Of a DNA stretch of 32,369 nucleotides, positions 10,731 to 18,179 are shown piece after piece. Location of the stretch: positions 1 to 32,369 of the forward strand of contig CADCUI010000051.1 in the NCBI GenBank assembly GCA_902805845.1, in the 5' to 3' direction. The translations under genes were made by a program, and so were the position numbers. The first letter of the stretch is position 1. Every line of letters starts with the position of its first letter. The notes below the pieces were generated by a model that searched no databases, had not been told where the DNA came from, and was given only the letters and a program-made list of their open reading frames with translations. The DNA comes from an uncultured Nocardioidaceae bacterium. Lineage in GTDB: Bacteria > Actinomycetota > Actinomycetes > Propionibacteriales > Nocardioidaceae.

Positions 10731-11812
10731 CCACCGCCCACCAGATCGCCCGGTGGCGGCTTGCCAGCCAGCACCTCGTGTCACCCCACCTGTCCTCGGC
10801 GTCGGAGGTGGTCGACAGCCTGCTCGCGGTGCAGTCCGAGAACCCCAGTCAGGCAGCGTGGGCGGTGGCCTGCCGGACGAGTCGTCGCGATGCGGCCGCG
10901 CTCACGGCCCTGCTCGACGAGGGCCGGGTTGTCCGCACGCACGTGCTGCGACCCACCTGGCACTTCGTGTCGGCAGCGGATGTCGGGTGGCTCCTGGATC
11001 TGACGTCGCCACGGGTGCGCCCGGTCGTGGTGCGGCAGCTGACGGAGGTGCATGGATGGACCGGAGCCGACGTCGACCGCGCATCCTCGGTTCTCGGTGA
11101 CTCCCTGACGGAGCGGCCCCACCAGACCCGGGAGCAGCTGGCGGACAGTCTGGGGCAGCGCGGCGTGCATGCCGGTGGGCAGGCGCTGATGCTCGCGCTC
11201 GCCGTCGCGGAGCTGGACCAGCTGGTGTGCAGCGGCCGGCCGCTGGACGGAAGGCACACCTACGCGCTGTTCGCCGACCGGGTGGGGACCACGAGGCGGT
11301 TGGACCGCGATGAAGCGTTGGCCGAGCTCGCGCTGCGCTACTTCACCGGCCATGGGCCTGCCACGGAGCGCGACCTCGCCTACTGGGCGACGCTCACGCT
11401 CACCGACGTACGGCGGGGCGTCGCTCAGGTCCGCGACCGGCTGGCGTCGTTCGAGCATGACGGCCTCGCGTTCTGGCACGCGCGCGACGCATCGGCGCCG
11501 AGCGGGACGCAGGAGCCGACGGGACACCTGCTGCAGATCCTCGACGAGACCTACCGCGGCTATCAGCAGAGCCGGATGGTTCTCGACGTCGAGGGGGTCG
11601 TGCCCGTCGGTCGGGAGACCGCGATCGGGATGGCGCTGGTCGACGCGCAGATGGTCGCCCGGATGAAGCGCACCGTCGGCCGCCGTGTCGTCTTCGAGCT
11701 CGCTCCCTACCGTGGTGCGCTGGCGTCCTCGGAGCTCGAGTCCTTGGAGGATGCCGCCGCTCGGTACGGAGGCTTTCTCGGTCTCGAGCACGAGCTCGTG
11801 GTGCGGCCGTAG
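10727..11812 (+). CDS. HTH_42 family protein (AlkZ/YcaQ-type, winged-helix DNA-binding)
   Basis: The 361-residue protein matches the HTH_42 family. That family includes the Streptomyces DNA glycosylase AlkZ, which unhooks crosslinked DNA, and E. coli YcaQ. The N-terminal winged helix covers about 1-60. Other family marks are RTHVLRPTWHFVS (about 84-96), YFTGHGPATERDLAYW in the middle and a C-terminal barrel domain. The catalytic QxQ of AlkZ (QxD in YcaQ) falls at VQSEN, so here it is Gln36-Ser-Glu38. GTG 10727 was chosen because the family similarity begins there (VTTAHQIARWRLASQHL). No good ribosome binding site precedes it. It may act in DNA repair or resistance to a DNA-damaging product, but activity with the altered motif is uncertain. 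Confidence 0.8.
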   Translation: MTTAHQIARWRLASQHLVSPHLSSASEVVDSLLAVQSENPSQAAWAVACRTSRRDAAALTALLDEGRVVRTHVLRPTWHFVSAADVGWLLDLTSPRVRPVVVRQLTEVHGWTGADVDRASSVLGDSLTERPHQTREQLADSLGQRGVHAGGQALMLALAVAELDQLVCSGRPLDGRHTYALFADRVGTTRRLDRDEALAELALRYFTGHGPATERDLAYWATLTLTDVRRGVAQVRDRLASFEHDGLAFWHARDASAPSGTQEPTGHLLQILDETYRGYQQSRMVLDVEGVVPVGRETAIGMALVDAQMVARMKRTVGRRVVFELAPYRGALASSELESLEDAAARYGGFLGLEHELVVRP

Positions 11813-11851
11813 GAGTCGTCCGACGGGGCGCCTATCCGATGTCGCGGCGCA

Positions 11852-12625
11852 TCAGCGCGGCGGGCTCGCCGCTCCCAGGTGCCGGGAGGTCGCCTTGGCC
11901 GCCTTGCGGATGCCGCTGCGCTCGTCCAGCCAGCCGCCGGCGACGCCGATGACAGGGACCTTGGCGATGGTCCGGGTGAGAACGCCGCCGCGCGGTCGGG
12001 TGTCGAGGGTCTTCTGCAGCTCGAGCAGGTTGGTGGCGAGCCTCCACAGGGCCCGCACGCCCCGTTGGGATCGGTTCCTCAGCGACGCCATCCCGCCCGG
12101 CGGCTCGGTCTCGTCCTCGCCGGCTTGCTCGAGAGCCTGTCGGGACTCCTGTGCGGTCGGCACTGCGGGCGCCGAGGACACGTCCCGGTCGAAGAGGACC
12201 TTGGCGAGCAGCGGGACCCAGTCGTCGGCGGCGACGATGCCGTGCTCGCGCGCCACGGCGCAGACGGCCAGCCCGGACGCGGAGGCCCCGAGGGCCGACC
12301 GCAGGGGAAGCCGGTCAGCGACCAGCCCGGCGAATCGTGGGGCGGCGGCCGCAAGACCTGCGGTGACCTCGATGCGCCGCAACCACCAGTCGATCCTCCT
12401 CTCCAGTGGCAGGTCGGTCCACGCGGGCGACGACGGCGTGGTGTCCCCGACGAGGCTGTCGCGGGCTCGGTCGAGGAGCTTGCGTGATGGGCCTGCATCG
12501 GGCGGTGGGTCCTCGTCACTTCCGAGCCAACGGGCCGGGTCGGCCAGGACCTGCTCCACCATCCCGGCGTAGACGGACAGGCTCCGGACGAGCGCGTCGT
12601 CCGACTGGGGGGTCTGCTTGGCCAC
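11852..12625 (-). CDS. Helical protein of unknown function (EcsC-like features)
   Basis: This 257-residue protein is not assigned with confidence. The N-terminal half is charged and helical with conserved-looking aromatics (LPLERRIDWWLRRIE about 73-87). The middle has an Ala/Gly-rich amphipathic stretch (GLAAAAPRFAGLVADRLP, ALGASASGLAVCAVAREHGI). The C-terminal part has KVPVIGVAGGWLDE followed by basic residues. The Gly/Ala helices and VPVIGxxGG are reminiscent of EcsC-type proteins, which is a weak resemblance. The start at GTG 12625 follows AGGAG by 9 nt. It lies 66 nt downstream of the CarH-type regulator on the same strand and is probably co-transcribed, so it may belong to the same regulon. 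Confidence 0.7.
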   Translation of the reverse strand: MAKQTPQSDDALVRSLSVYAGMVEQVLADPARWLGSDEDPPPDAGPSRKLLDRARDSLVGDTTPSSPAWTDLPLERRIDWWLRRIEVTAGLAAAAPRFAGLVADRLPLRSALGASASGLAVCAVAREHGIVAADDWVPLLAKVLFDRDVSSAPAVPTAQESRQALEQAGEDETEPPGGMASLRNRSQRGVRALWRLATNLLELQKTLDTRPRGGVLTRTIAKVPVIGVAGGWLDERSGIRKAAKATSRHLGAASPPR

Positions 12626-12691
12626 GGTGGTCTGCTCCTGTCTCGCCGCCCCGAACGGGCGCTGGTCGTCGACGGGCCCGCTTCGGAAGGG

Positions 12692-13624
12692 TCAGTCCTG
12701 GGCGGCGGCCGTCCCCGCACCTTGCCCACCTGCGGTGTGCGCATGCAGCAGTGCGTCCAGCTCCCCCGCGGCGTCGCCGATCCGGTAGGCCAGCTCGTGG
12801 ACGTCGCCGCCGAGGGCGGTGCCGAAGGCGCCTCCGCTGGCGACGAAGAGCCCGGAGTGGTGCGCCTTGAGCAGGCGCACGGTGTTGCGGGCGCTGGGCT
12901 GATCGGCGGCCGTGACCACGCACAGGACGGCGGCGTCGGCGTGGTGCGCACGCACGGCTGTCAGCCAGCTGGCTTCGGGAACGTCTCCCCCCAGGTAGAG
13001 CACGTCCAGCCCGCGTCGGCGTACGGCGGTCGCGAAGGCAAGGGCACCGAGCTCGTGCTGACTTCCCGGGGGAAGTCCGACCACCACCTTGGGACCCCGC
13101 GCGCGCGACCCGGCGGCCTCGAACGCGGCCGAGAGTCTCCTCAGCACCGCGTGGCTGGCCATGTGCTCCCCGGCGACGTCGATGTCCCCGCGAGCCCAGC
13201 CCTGGCCGAGGGCGACCAGCGTGGGCAGCAACCAGGTGTCGACCGCATGCTCGAACGAGCTCAGGGCCAGCCCCTCGTCCAACACAGCCTCGACAGCGTG
13301 CGCATCGACCCGTGCGGCGGCATCCAGGAAGGCCTGGGTGTGGGATGCGACCGTGTCGGCGTCCGACGCGCTGCCCGGGATGGGCAGCGGACCGCCGTCC
13401 ACCGGGATCTCGCCGGTGCGGATGGCGGCAGCGGCGCGGGCAGGCGACCAGCCGGCGTCGACCAGCTTGCGCATCGCGGACAACGTGGCGATGGCGGTGG
13501 GATCGTAGACCCGGTACCCGCCCTCACTGCGTTCCGGCGCCACGACACCGTAGCGCCTCTCCCACGTGCGCAGGGTCGCCTCGGTGACTCCCACGACGCG
13601 CGCTGCATGCTTGATGGTGAACAA
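12692..13624 (-). CDS. CarH/LitR-type MerR regulator with B12-binding photoreceptor domain
   Basis: This 310-residue protein begins with a MerR helix-turn-helix (residues 1-70: MFTIKHAARVVGVTEATLRTWERRYGVV, in two parts, then GGYRVYD). It is followed by a helical B12-cap domain (about 95-175) and a cobalamin-binding Rossmann domain (about 178-300). The CarH signature Wx9EH is present as Trp143...Glu153-His154, and His190 in PPGSQHELG matches the lower cobalt ligand. In Thermus CarH the dark adenosylcobalamin tetramer binds DNA and light breaks it. The second cobalt ligand of the light state (His132 of Thermus CarH, directly after the Trp) is Ala144 here. The start is TTG 13624, as homologues begin MFTIK, with a TAGAGT -10 box 9 nt upstream. 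It is divergent from a membrane cassette; no carotenoid or photolyase gene is in view. Confidence 0.9.
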   Translation of the reverse strand: MFTIKHAARVVGVTEATLRTWERRYGVVAPERSEGGYRVYDPTAIATLSAMRKLVDAGWSPARAAAAIRTGEIPVDGGPLPIPGSASDADTVASHTQAFLDAAARVDAHAVEAVLDEGLALSSFEHAVDTWLLPTLVALGQGWARGDIDVAGEHMASHAVLRRLSAAFEAAGSRARGPKVVVGLPPGSQHELGALAFATAVRRRGLDVLYLGGDVPEASWLTAVRAHHADAAVLCVVTAADQPSARNTVRLLKAHHSGLFVASGGAFGTALGGDVHELAYRIGDAAGELDALLHAHTAGGQGAGTAAAQD

Positions 13625-13633
13625 GGTGTGACC

Positions 13634-13639
13634 ACTCTA
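13634..13639 (-). promoter_or_regulatory. -10 box for the CarH-type regulator
   Basis: TAGAGT on the minus strand ends 9 nt before the TTG start codon. It matches TAnnnT and suggests a very short leader. TGAACA at 13618-13623, overlapping the start codon, is the reverse complement of TGTTCA at 13705-13710, so autoregulatory binding is possible. Confidence 0.4.
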
Positions 13640-13693
13640 CCGAGACGGGGTGGCACCCCTCGGCCGGATCGGGTTTGATCGTCCCACCTAAGA

Positions 13694-13742
13694 TGCACAA
13701 TGTTTGTTCACGCTTCGTTTGGGCCTCCGCACGCCCGGGAAA
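13694..13742 (+). promoter_or_regulatory. Possible promoter/operator of the GlsB-PGPGW cassette
   Basis: In an unusually AT-rich stretch for this genome, TGCACA (13694-13699) and TGTTCA (13705-13710) are spaced by one helical turn (11 bp). They are followed by GTTT (13717-13720), a 16-nt spacer and GGGAAA (13737-13742), which resembles a general-stress sigma promoter. Either the divergent CarH-type regulator or a stress sigma factor could act here. Both are inferences from motif shape only. Confidence 0.3.
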
Positions 13743-13822
13743 ATATGTGGAGCCACGCCGTCTCCCTGGCCCGCCCCGGGCCAGGTCCAGCACCTCGCGT
13801 CACGGGAAACGGATCTGATCGC

Positions 13823-14107
13823 ATGAGCACCGCCAGCGTCTTCACCGCCATCCTGGCCGGCATCGTCATCGGCGCCCTGGGCCGGTTGATCATCCCCGGC
13901 CGCCAGGCCATCGGCTGGATCCTCACGTTCGCCCTCGGCCTCGTCGGCGCAGTGGTCGGCGGGTTCCTCGCCGAGGGCATGGACGTCGAGGTGTGGTGGC
14001 AGGTCCTGATCTTCCAGGTCGTCGTCGCCGGGGTCCTGGTGGCTCTCGTCAGCCTCCTCATCCGCAACTCGGCAAGCAAGTGGAGCAACCGCAGGAGCCA
14101 CGCATGA
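13823..14107 (+). CDS. GlsB/YeaQ/YmgE family stress membrane protein
   Basis: The 94-residue protein has the three-helix layout of the transglycosylase-associated (GlsB/YeaQ/YmgE) family. Helix 1 contains AGIVIGALGRLIIPGRQ, with the family's Gly-Arg-Leu-hydrophobic-Pro-Gly turn. Helix 2 is GWILTFALGLVGAVVGGFL, and helix 3 follows (VVVAGVLVALVSLLI) before a basic tail. Members are small inner-membrane proteins induced by general or osmotic stress; the biochemical role is unknown. The start at ATG 13823 gives the usual family length; the frame is open upstream to 13700 but without family resemblance. Its stop overlaps the next start (ATGA). It is divergent from the CarH-type regulator. Confidence 0.88.
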   Translation: MSTASVFTAILAGIVIGALGRLIIPGRQAIGWILTFALGLVGAVVGGFLAEGMDVEVWWQVLIFQVVVAGVLVALVSLLIRNSASKWSNRRSHA

Positions 14108-14553
14108 CCTCGACGACCGAACCGCTCACGCGACGGGAGGCAGGGTGCCCCGACTGCACCGACGGACTCGGCGCTGCCACCCCGGTCCAGAAGGGCAGCT
14201 GGCGTGACCGCATCCGCACCAAGCCCGGGCTCGCGCAGGCCTGGCGCGTCGGCGTCTTCGTCGTCGGGCTGCTCTGCGTCGCCCTCGGCTTCGCACTGGC
14301 GGTGCTGCCCGGACCCCTCACCATCCCGCCGGTGCTCCTCGGCCTGTGGGTCTGGTCCACGGAGTTCCACTGGGCACGCCGCTTCTTCGAGAGCTTCAAG
14401 GAGAAGGCCAGAGCCACCTGGGCGCACGCGAAGAGCCACCCGGCCAGCTCCACGCTGATCACCGTCGGCGGCTTGGCCGCGGCCGCCGTCGCCTTCTGGG
14501 CGGTGGGGCACTTCGCGCTGGTCGACCGCCTCAAGGACGCCGTCGGCCTCTGA
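14104..14553 (+). CDS. PGPGW/TIGR02611-like membrane protein
   Basis: This 149-residue protein resembles the PGPGW family of small membrane proteins. A soluble start carries a CPDC pair (residues 15-18) that could bind metal. Helix 1 (about 47-70) leads into VLPGPLTIPPVLLGLWVWSTEF, corresponding to the family's PGPGW loop with Leu in place of Gly-Trp, and then HWARRFFESFKEK. A second hydrophobic segment lies at about 118-138. The start ATG overlaps the stop of the GlsB-like gene by 4 nt, so the two are co-translated. Function is unknown in the family. The pairing with a stress membrane protein suggests an envelope role. Confidence 0.75.
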   Translation: MTSTTEPLTRREAGCPDCTDGLGAATPVQKGSWRDRIRTKPGLAQAWRVGVFVVGLLCVALGFALAVLPGPLTIPPVLLGLWVWSTEFHWARRFFESFKEKARATWAHAKSHPASSTLITVGGLAAAAVAFWAVGHFALVDRLKDAVGL

Positions 14554-14666
14554 TCGTCGGCGGGCAGCTGAGCCGTCGCCCGGCCGGTCCCGCCGGCGCT
14601 GCTCGACCAGGGGCGCCCGTGTGCCGGGCATGCCCTTCGCTCGTAGGTCCAGTGCCTTTCGGCCCG

Positions 14667-14694
14667 TTTGCCTGAGCGCTTTGCGCCGTAGGGT
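14667..14694 (+). promoter_or_regulatory. Promoter of the secreted repeat protein
   Basis: TTTGCC (14667-14672) and TAGGGT (14689-14694), 16 nt apart, form a plausible housekeeping promoter about 93 nt before the start codon. The rest of the 14554-14786 gap shows no gene or clear terminator. Confidence 0.4.
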
Positions 14695-14786
14695 CCGCAT
14701 CGGGGAAACCCGAAGCTCGGTGTTCCTCGACAGAGCGCGCCGCGGGCGGCGCGACCACCAGCGGTGGGTTGCGGCAAGGGGGATCC

Positions 14787-15923
14787 ATGTTTCGGCTTAT
14801 GGGGTTGCGTCGTGCGGCCTGTGTGGCGATCGCGCTCGCGGCGACGGGAGGGTGGCTCGCTCCAGCGGACGCGGCGCCCACGACGCAGCCGGCGCCGAGC
14901 TGGGTGCCGAACGGGACTGTCTACGCGGTCGCCCACGTCGGCAACGTGGTCTACCTCGGCGGGAAGTTCACCGCTCTCCGGGACCCGGCGACGGGAGCAC
15001 AGGTGGCGCGGGCCCGCGTGGCCGCGCTCGACGCCACGACAGGGGCGCTCATCAGGGACTGGAACCCAGGAGCCAACGGCGTCGTGCGCGCCATCGCGGT
15101 CGGCTCGAACGGCACCGTCTACCTCGGTGGCGACTTCACCGCCGCGGGAGGCCGGACCGCGGTCCGGTTGGCCGCCATCTCGCCCTCGGGGGCCTCGGTC
15201 TCCGGGTGGTCGGCGTCGGCGAACGGCGTCGTGCAGGACATCTGGGCTTCCGGCTCCTCGGTGTACGTCGGAGGGCGGTTCGGTTCGGTGAACGGGCGCT
15301 CCCGCGGAGGCGTGGCCAAGCTGGCAGCCGCCACGGGGGCACTGCAGAGCGCCTTCGACGCGAAGATGGGCGGTGGGCGCGTCTGGGCGATCGAGCCGTC
15401 TCCGGACGGTGGCTCCCTCGTTCTCGGAGGCTGGTTCACGTCGTTGAGCGGTCAGAGTCGTTTGTTCGCCGGGGCGGTGTCGCTCGACACGGGGGAGGTG
15501 ACCGGCTGGCGGCCGCCCTCGGAGTGCTCCACCTGCTACGTGATGGGACTCGCCTCGGACTCGAGCAGCGTGTACGCCGCCACGGCCGGCCCCGGCGGTC
15601 GGGTGGTCGCCTGGTCAGGGACGACCGGGTCGCGGCGATGGGTACGTGGCGGCGACGGCAACGTGCAGGCCGTGGACGTCCACGGCGGCGTCGTCTACGC
15701 CGGTGGACACTTCGGCCCGAAGTTCTCAGGGACGACCCGCCACCAGCTGGCCGCCATGAACGCCTCGACCGGTGCGCTGCTGTCCTACTCCCTGCCCTTC
15801 TCCGGCAACGACCACCCTGGCGTCTGGTCTGTCGAGGCCGACGCCTCCGGGCTGCGCCTCGGAGGCGGCTTCACGTTCGCCGGCAACCCAGCCGCGAGGT
15901 ACGCCTATCTGCGCGAGCAGTAG
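14787..15923 (+). CDS. Secreted beta-propeller-like repeat protein
   Basis: The 378-residue protein starts with a signal peptide (MFRLMGLRR, then a hydrophobic core ACVAIALAATGGWLA and a PADAAP cleavage region near residue 30). The mature part consists of repeats of about 40-50 residues containing VYLGGxFT or close variants: VVYLGGKFTAL, VYLGGDFTAAGG, VYVGGRFGSVNG, LVLGGWFTSLSG, VYAGGHFGPK, LRLGGGFTFAG. This is the pattern of delta-60/PQQ-like propeller proteins. One Cys pair (CSTC) lies in the fifth repeat. There is no catalytic motif, cell-wall anchor or lipobox. The start at ATG 14787 follows AAGGGGG by about 6 nt. Its role outside the cell is unknown; such proteins may bind polysaccharide or protein. 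It converges on era across a strong terminator hairpin. Confidence 0.8.
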   Translation: MFRLMGLRRAACVAIALAATGGWLAPADAAPTTQPAPSWVPNGTVYAVAHVGNVVYLGGKFTALRDPATGAQVARARVAALDATTGALIRDWNPGANGVVRAIAVGSNGTVYLGGDFTAAGGRTAVRLAAISPSGASVSGWSASANGVVQDIWASGSSVYVGGRFGSVNGRSRGGVAKLAAATGALQSAFDAKMGGGRVWAIEPSPDGGSLVLGGWFTSLSGQSRLFAGAVSLDTGEVTGWRPPSECSTCYVMGLASDSSSVYAATAGPGGRVVAWSGTTGSRRWVRGGDGNVQAVDVHGGVVYAGGHFGPKFSGTTRHQLAAMNASTGALLSYSLPFSGNDHPGVWSVEADASGLRLGGGFTFAGNPAARYAYLREQ

Positions 15924-15924
15924 C

Positions 15925-15941
15925 CCGGGCCGTCGGCCCGG
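15925..15941. terminator. Terminator hairpin between convergent genes
   Basis: CCGGGCC (15925-15931), a GTC loop and GGCCCGG (15935-15941) form a perfect 7-bp GC stem, directly after the stop of the secreted repeat protein and 25 nt from the era stop. There is no T-run, as is common for terminators in such GC-rich genomes. It can serve both directions. Confidence 0.6.
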
Positions 15942-15966
15942 ACGCGCTCGGCTCGCGGTCTCCAGG

Positions 15967-16884
15967 TCAGAAGCCCAACCGGCGCAGCTGTCGCGGGTCG
16001 CGCTGCCAGTCCTTGGCGACCTTGACGTGCAGGTCGAGGTAGACCGGCGTGCCGAGCATCGCCTCGATGCTCTTCCGGGCCTGCGTGCCGACCTCGCGCA
16101 ACCGGGCGCCGCGGTGCCCGATGACGATGCCCTTCTGCGAGGAGCGTTCGACGAACAGCTCAGCGTGGATGTCGAGCAGCGGCCTGTCCTCGGGGCGGTC
16201 CGGCCGCAGTCCCATCTCCTCGACCACGACGGCGATGGAGTGCGGAAGCTCGTCGCGCACCCCCTCGAGGGCCGCCTCCCGGATCAGCTCGGCGACGATC
16301 GCCTCCTCCGGGGTGTCGGTCAGCTCGCCCTCCGGATAGAGCGGCGGTCCCTCCGGCAGCCGCGCCACCAGGAGGTCGGCGAGGAGGCCGGTCTGGTGTC
16401 CAGAGACCGCTGACACGGGCACGACGTCGGCCCACTCGACCCCCACCTGGTCGCCCAGCGCGGCCAGGTCGACCAGGTGCTCCGCGATCCGGTCCGGCGG
16501 CACCAGGTCGGTCTTCGTGGCCACGGCGAGCTTCGCGGTGCGGCGTACCTTGGCCAGCTCGGTGGCGAGGAACCGGTCGCCCGGACCCACCTTCTGGTCC
16601 GCGGGGAAGCAGGCGGCGACGACGTCGACCTCGGCCCACGTCGAGGTCACCAGGGCGTTGAGCCGCTCCCCCAGCAGGGTCCGTGGCCGGTGCAGCCCCG
16701 GGGTGTCCACCAGCACCAGCTGCGCGTCGGGCCGGTGCAGGATCCCCCGCACCACCGTCCGTGTGGTCTGCGGGCGGGACGAGGTGATGGCGACCTTCGT
16801 GCCGACGAGCGCGTTCGTCAGCGTGGACTTCCCGGCGTTGGGCCGGCCGACGAAGCAGGCGAAGCCACTGCGGAACGCGGTCAC
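15967..16884 (-). CDS. era: GTPase Era (ribosome assembly)
   Basis: Era binds the 3' end of 16S rRNA and acts in 30S maturation. The 305-residue protein has G1 GRPNAGKS (13-20), the switch I region with SSRPQTTR, G3 DTPG (60-63), G4 in the form TKTD (about 123-126, where NKxD is usual) and a C-terminal KH domain with GHRG (about 255-258) and the preceding Era signature ELFVERSSQKGIVIG. The start at GTG 16884 gives the family length; the upstream open frame to 17088 is a shadow of tmsB. GTG lies 2 nt after the tmsB stop without its own clear binding site, so it is probably translationally coupled. In most actinobacteria era follows the CDA-like gene directly; here tmsA-tmsB lies between. Confidence 0.96.
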   Translation of the reverse strand: MTAFRSGFACFVGRPNAGKSTLTNALVGTKVAITSSRPQTTRTVVRGILHRPDAQLVLVDTPGLHRPRTLLGERLNALVTSTWAEVDVVAACFPADQKVGPGDRFLATELAKVRRTAKLAVATKTDLVPPDRIAEHLVDLAALGDQVGVEWADVVPVSAVSGHQTGLLADLLVARLPEGPPLYPEGELTDTPEEAIVAELIREAALEGVRDELPHSIAVVVEEMGLRPDRPEDRPLLDIHAELFVERSSQKGIVIGHRGARLREVGTQARKSIEAMLGTPVYLDLHVKVAKDWQRDPRQLRRLGF

Positions 16885-16886
16885 CG

Positions 16887-18179
16887 TCAGCTCAGCCAGT
16901 CCGGCCTGAGCGGGAAGCCGGAGCTGCCGTCGGCGTTCGGCCGGACTCCGAGCACCTGGTGCAGCTGGATGTCGTTGATCTCGAAGCCACGGCTGCAGCC
17001 GGTGAGGTAGAGCCCCCACACCTTCGCGGTGCCCTCCCCCACCTCGGCGACGCACGCGTCCCAGTGGGCGGCGAGGTTGCGCGCCCACTGTCGGCAGGTC
17101 ATCGCGTAGTGCTCACGCAGGTTCTCCTCGTGACGCACCTCCAGGCCGACGTCCTGCATCTCGGTGATGATCCGCCCCGAGCCGATGAGCTCGCCGTCGG
17201 GGAAGATGTAGCGGTCGATGAAGGCGCCCACCTCGACGGGTCGGTTGTGCGGCCGGGTGATGCAGTGGTTGAGCAGCCGGCCTCCCGGGGTCAGCTTGTC
17301 GCGCAGGAACGTGAAGTACGGCGGGTAGTTCTTCACGCCGACGTGCTCGGTGAGACCGATCGAGCTGATCGCGTCGAAGTCACCCTCGGCGACGTCCCGG
17401 TAGTCCTGGTGACGCACCTCGGCGAGGTGGTCGAGCCCGTCCCGCTTGATCGCCTCCTGCGCCCATGTCGCCTGTCGGCGCGAGAGGGTCACGCCGAGCA
17501 CCTCGACCTCGTAGTTGCGCGCCGCGTGCCGCACCATCCCGCCCCAGCCACATCCCACGTCCAGCAGGCGCATCCCCGGCCGGAGGCCGAGCTTGCGGGC
17601 GACGAGGTCGTACTTGAACTCCTGAGCCTCCTCCAGGGTCGCCTCGGGCGTGGGGTAGCAGGCACAGGTGTAGGTCATCGAGTGCCCCAGCACCAGCTCG
17701 TAGAACCTGTTCGAGACGTCGTAGTGGTGGGAGATCGCCCCGGCGTCACGAGTGCGGCTGTGCCGGGCACCCTCGAGCAGCCGGCGCCAGCCCGGGAGCG
17801 TCTCCTGCGGCGGCGGTGGCGGCGGGACGAGGTTGCGCAGGCCCAGACCACGCACCAGCCTGACCGCGTCGGCCGCCGTCGGCCGGCGGAAGCTGAGCCG
17901 GCTCATCGCCAGCACCATCACCTCGTAGGGGTCCCCCAGGTCGACACCCTCCAGATCGAGGTCACCGGACACGTACGCCCGGGCCATGCCGAGGTCGCCG
18001 GGGGCAGTGAGCAGGTAGGCGAGCCCCCGCCGGTTCCGCAGGTGCAGCTTCACCGGAGAGTCCACCGGGCCGGCGGCGCTCCCGTCGTACGCGGTGAAGC
18101 GGAACTGGAGCCCGTGCTGGAACAGGCTCTCCAGGGCGCCGGCGATGGTGACGTCCGCACCGGATCGCTGGTTGCTCAT
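16887..18179 (-). CDS. tmsB: 10-methyl fatty acid methyltransferase (cyclopropane synthase family), TmsB/BfaB-type
   Basis: The 430-residue protein belongs to the cyclopropane-fatty-acid synthase family. It has HHYDVSNRFYELVL (151-164), motif I LLDVGCGWGG (205-214) for SAM, and SIGLTEHVGVKNYPPYF as the active-site region. The ATG overlaps the stop of an FAD-dependent reductase gene (ATGA). That pairing is the arrangement known as tmsAB or bfaAB. There the methyltransferase adds a methylene group to the double bond of an oleoyl chain in phospholipid and the flavoprotein reduces it to 10-methyl stearate (tuberculostearic acid). The pairing makes this assignment preferable to an ordinary cyclopropane synthase. 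A proline run (PPPPPP at about 119-124) sits in the linker between the N-terminal and catalytic parts. It is followed 2 nt later by era. Confidence 0.88.
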   Translation of the reverse strand: MSNQRSGADVTIAGALESLFQHGLQFRFTAYDGSAAGPVDSPVKLHLRNRRGLAYLLTAPGDLGMARAYVSGDLDLEGVDLGDPYEVMVLAMSRLSFRRPTAADAVRLVRGLGLRNLVPPPPPPQETLPGWRRLLEGARHSRTRDAGAISHHYDVSNRFYELVLGHSMTYTCACYPTPEATLEEAQEFKYDLVARKLGLRPGMRLLDVGCGWGGMVRHAARNYEVEVLGVTLSRRQATWAQEAIKRDGLDHLAEVRHQDYRDVAEGDFDAISSIGLTEHVGVKNYPPYFTFLRDKLTPGGRLLNHCITRPHNRPVEVGAFIDRYIFPDGELIGSGRIITEMQDVGLEVRHEENLREHYAMTCRQWARNLAAHWDACVAEVGEGTAKVWGLYLTGCSRGFEINDIQLHQVLGVRPNADGSSGFPLRPDWLS

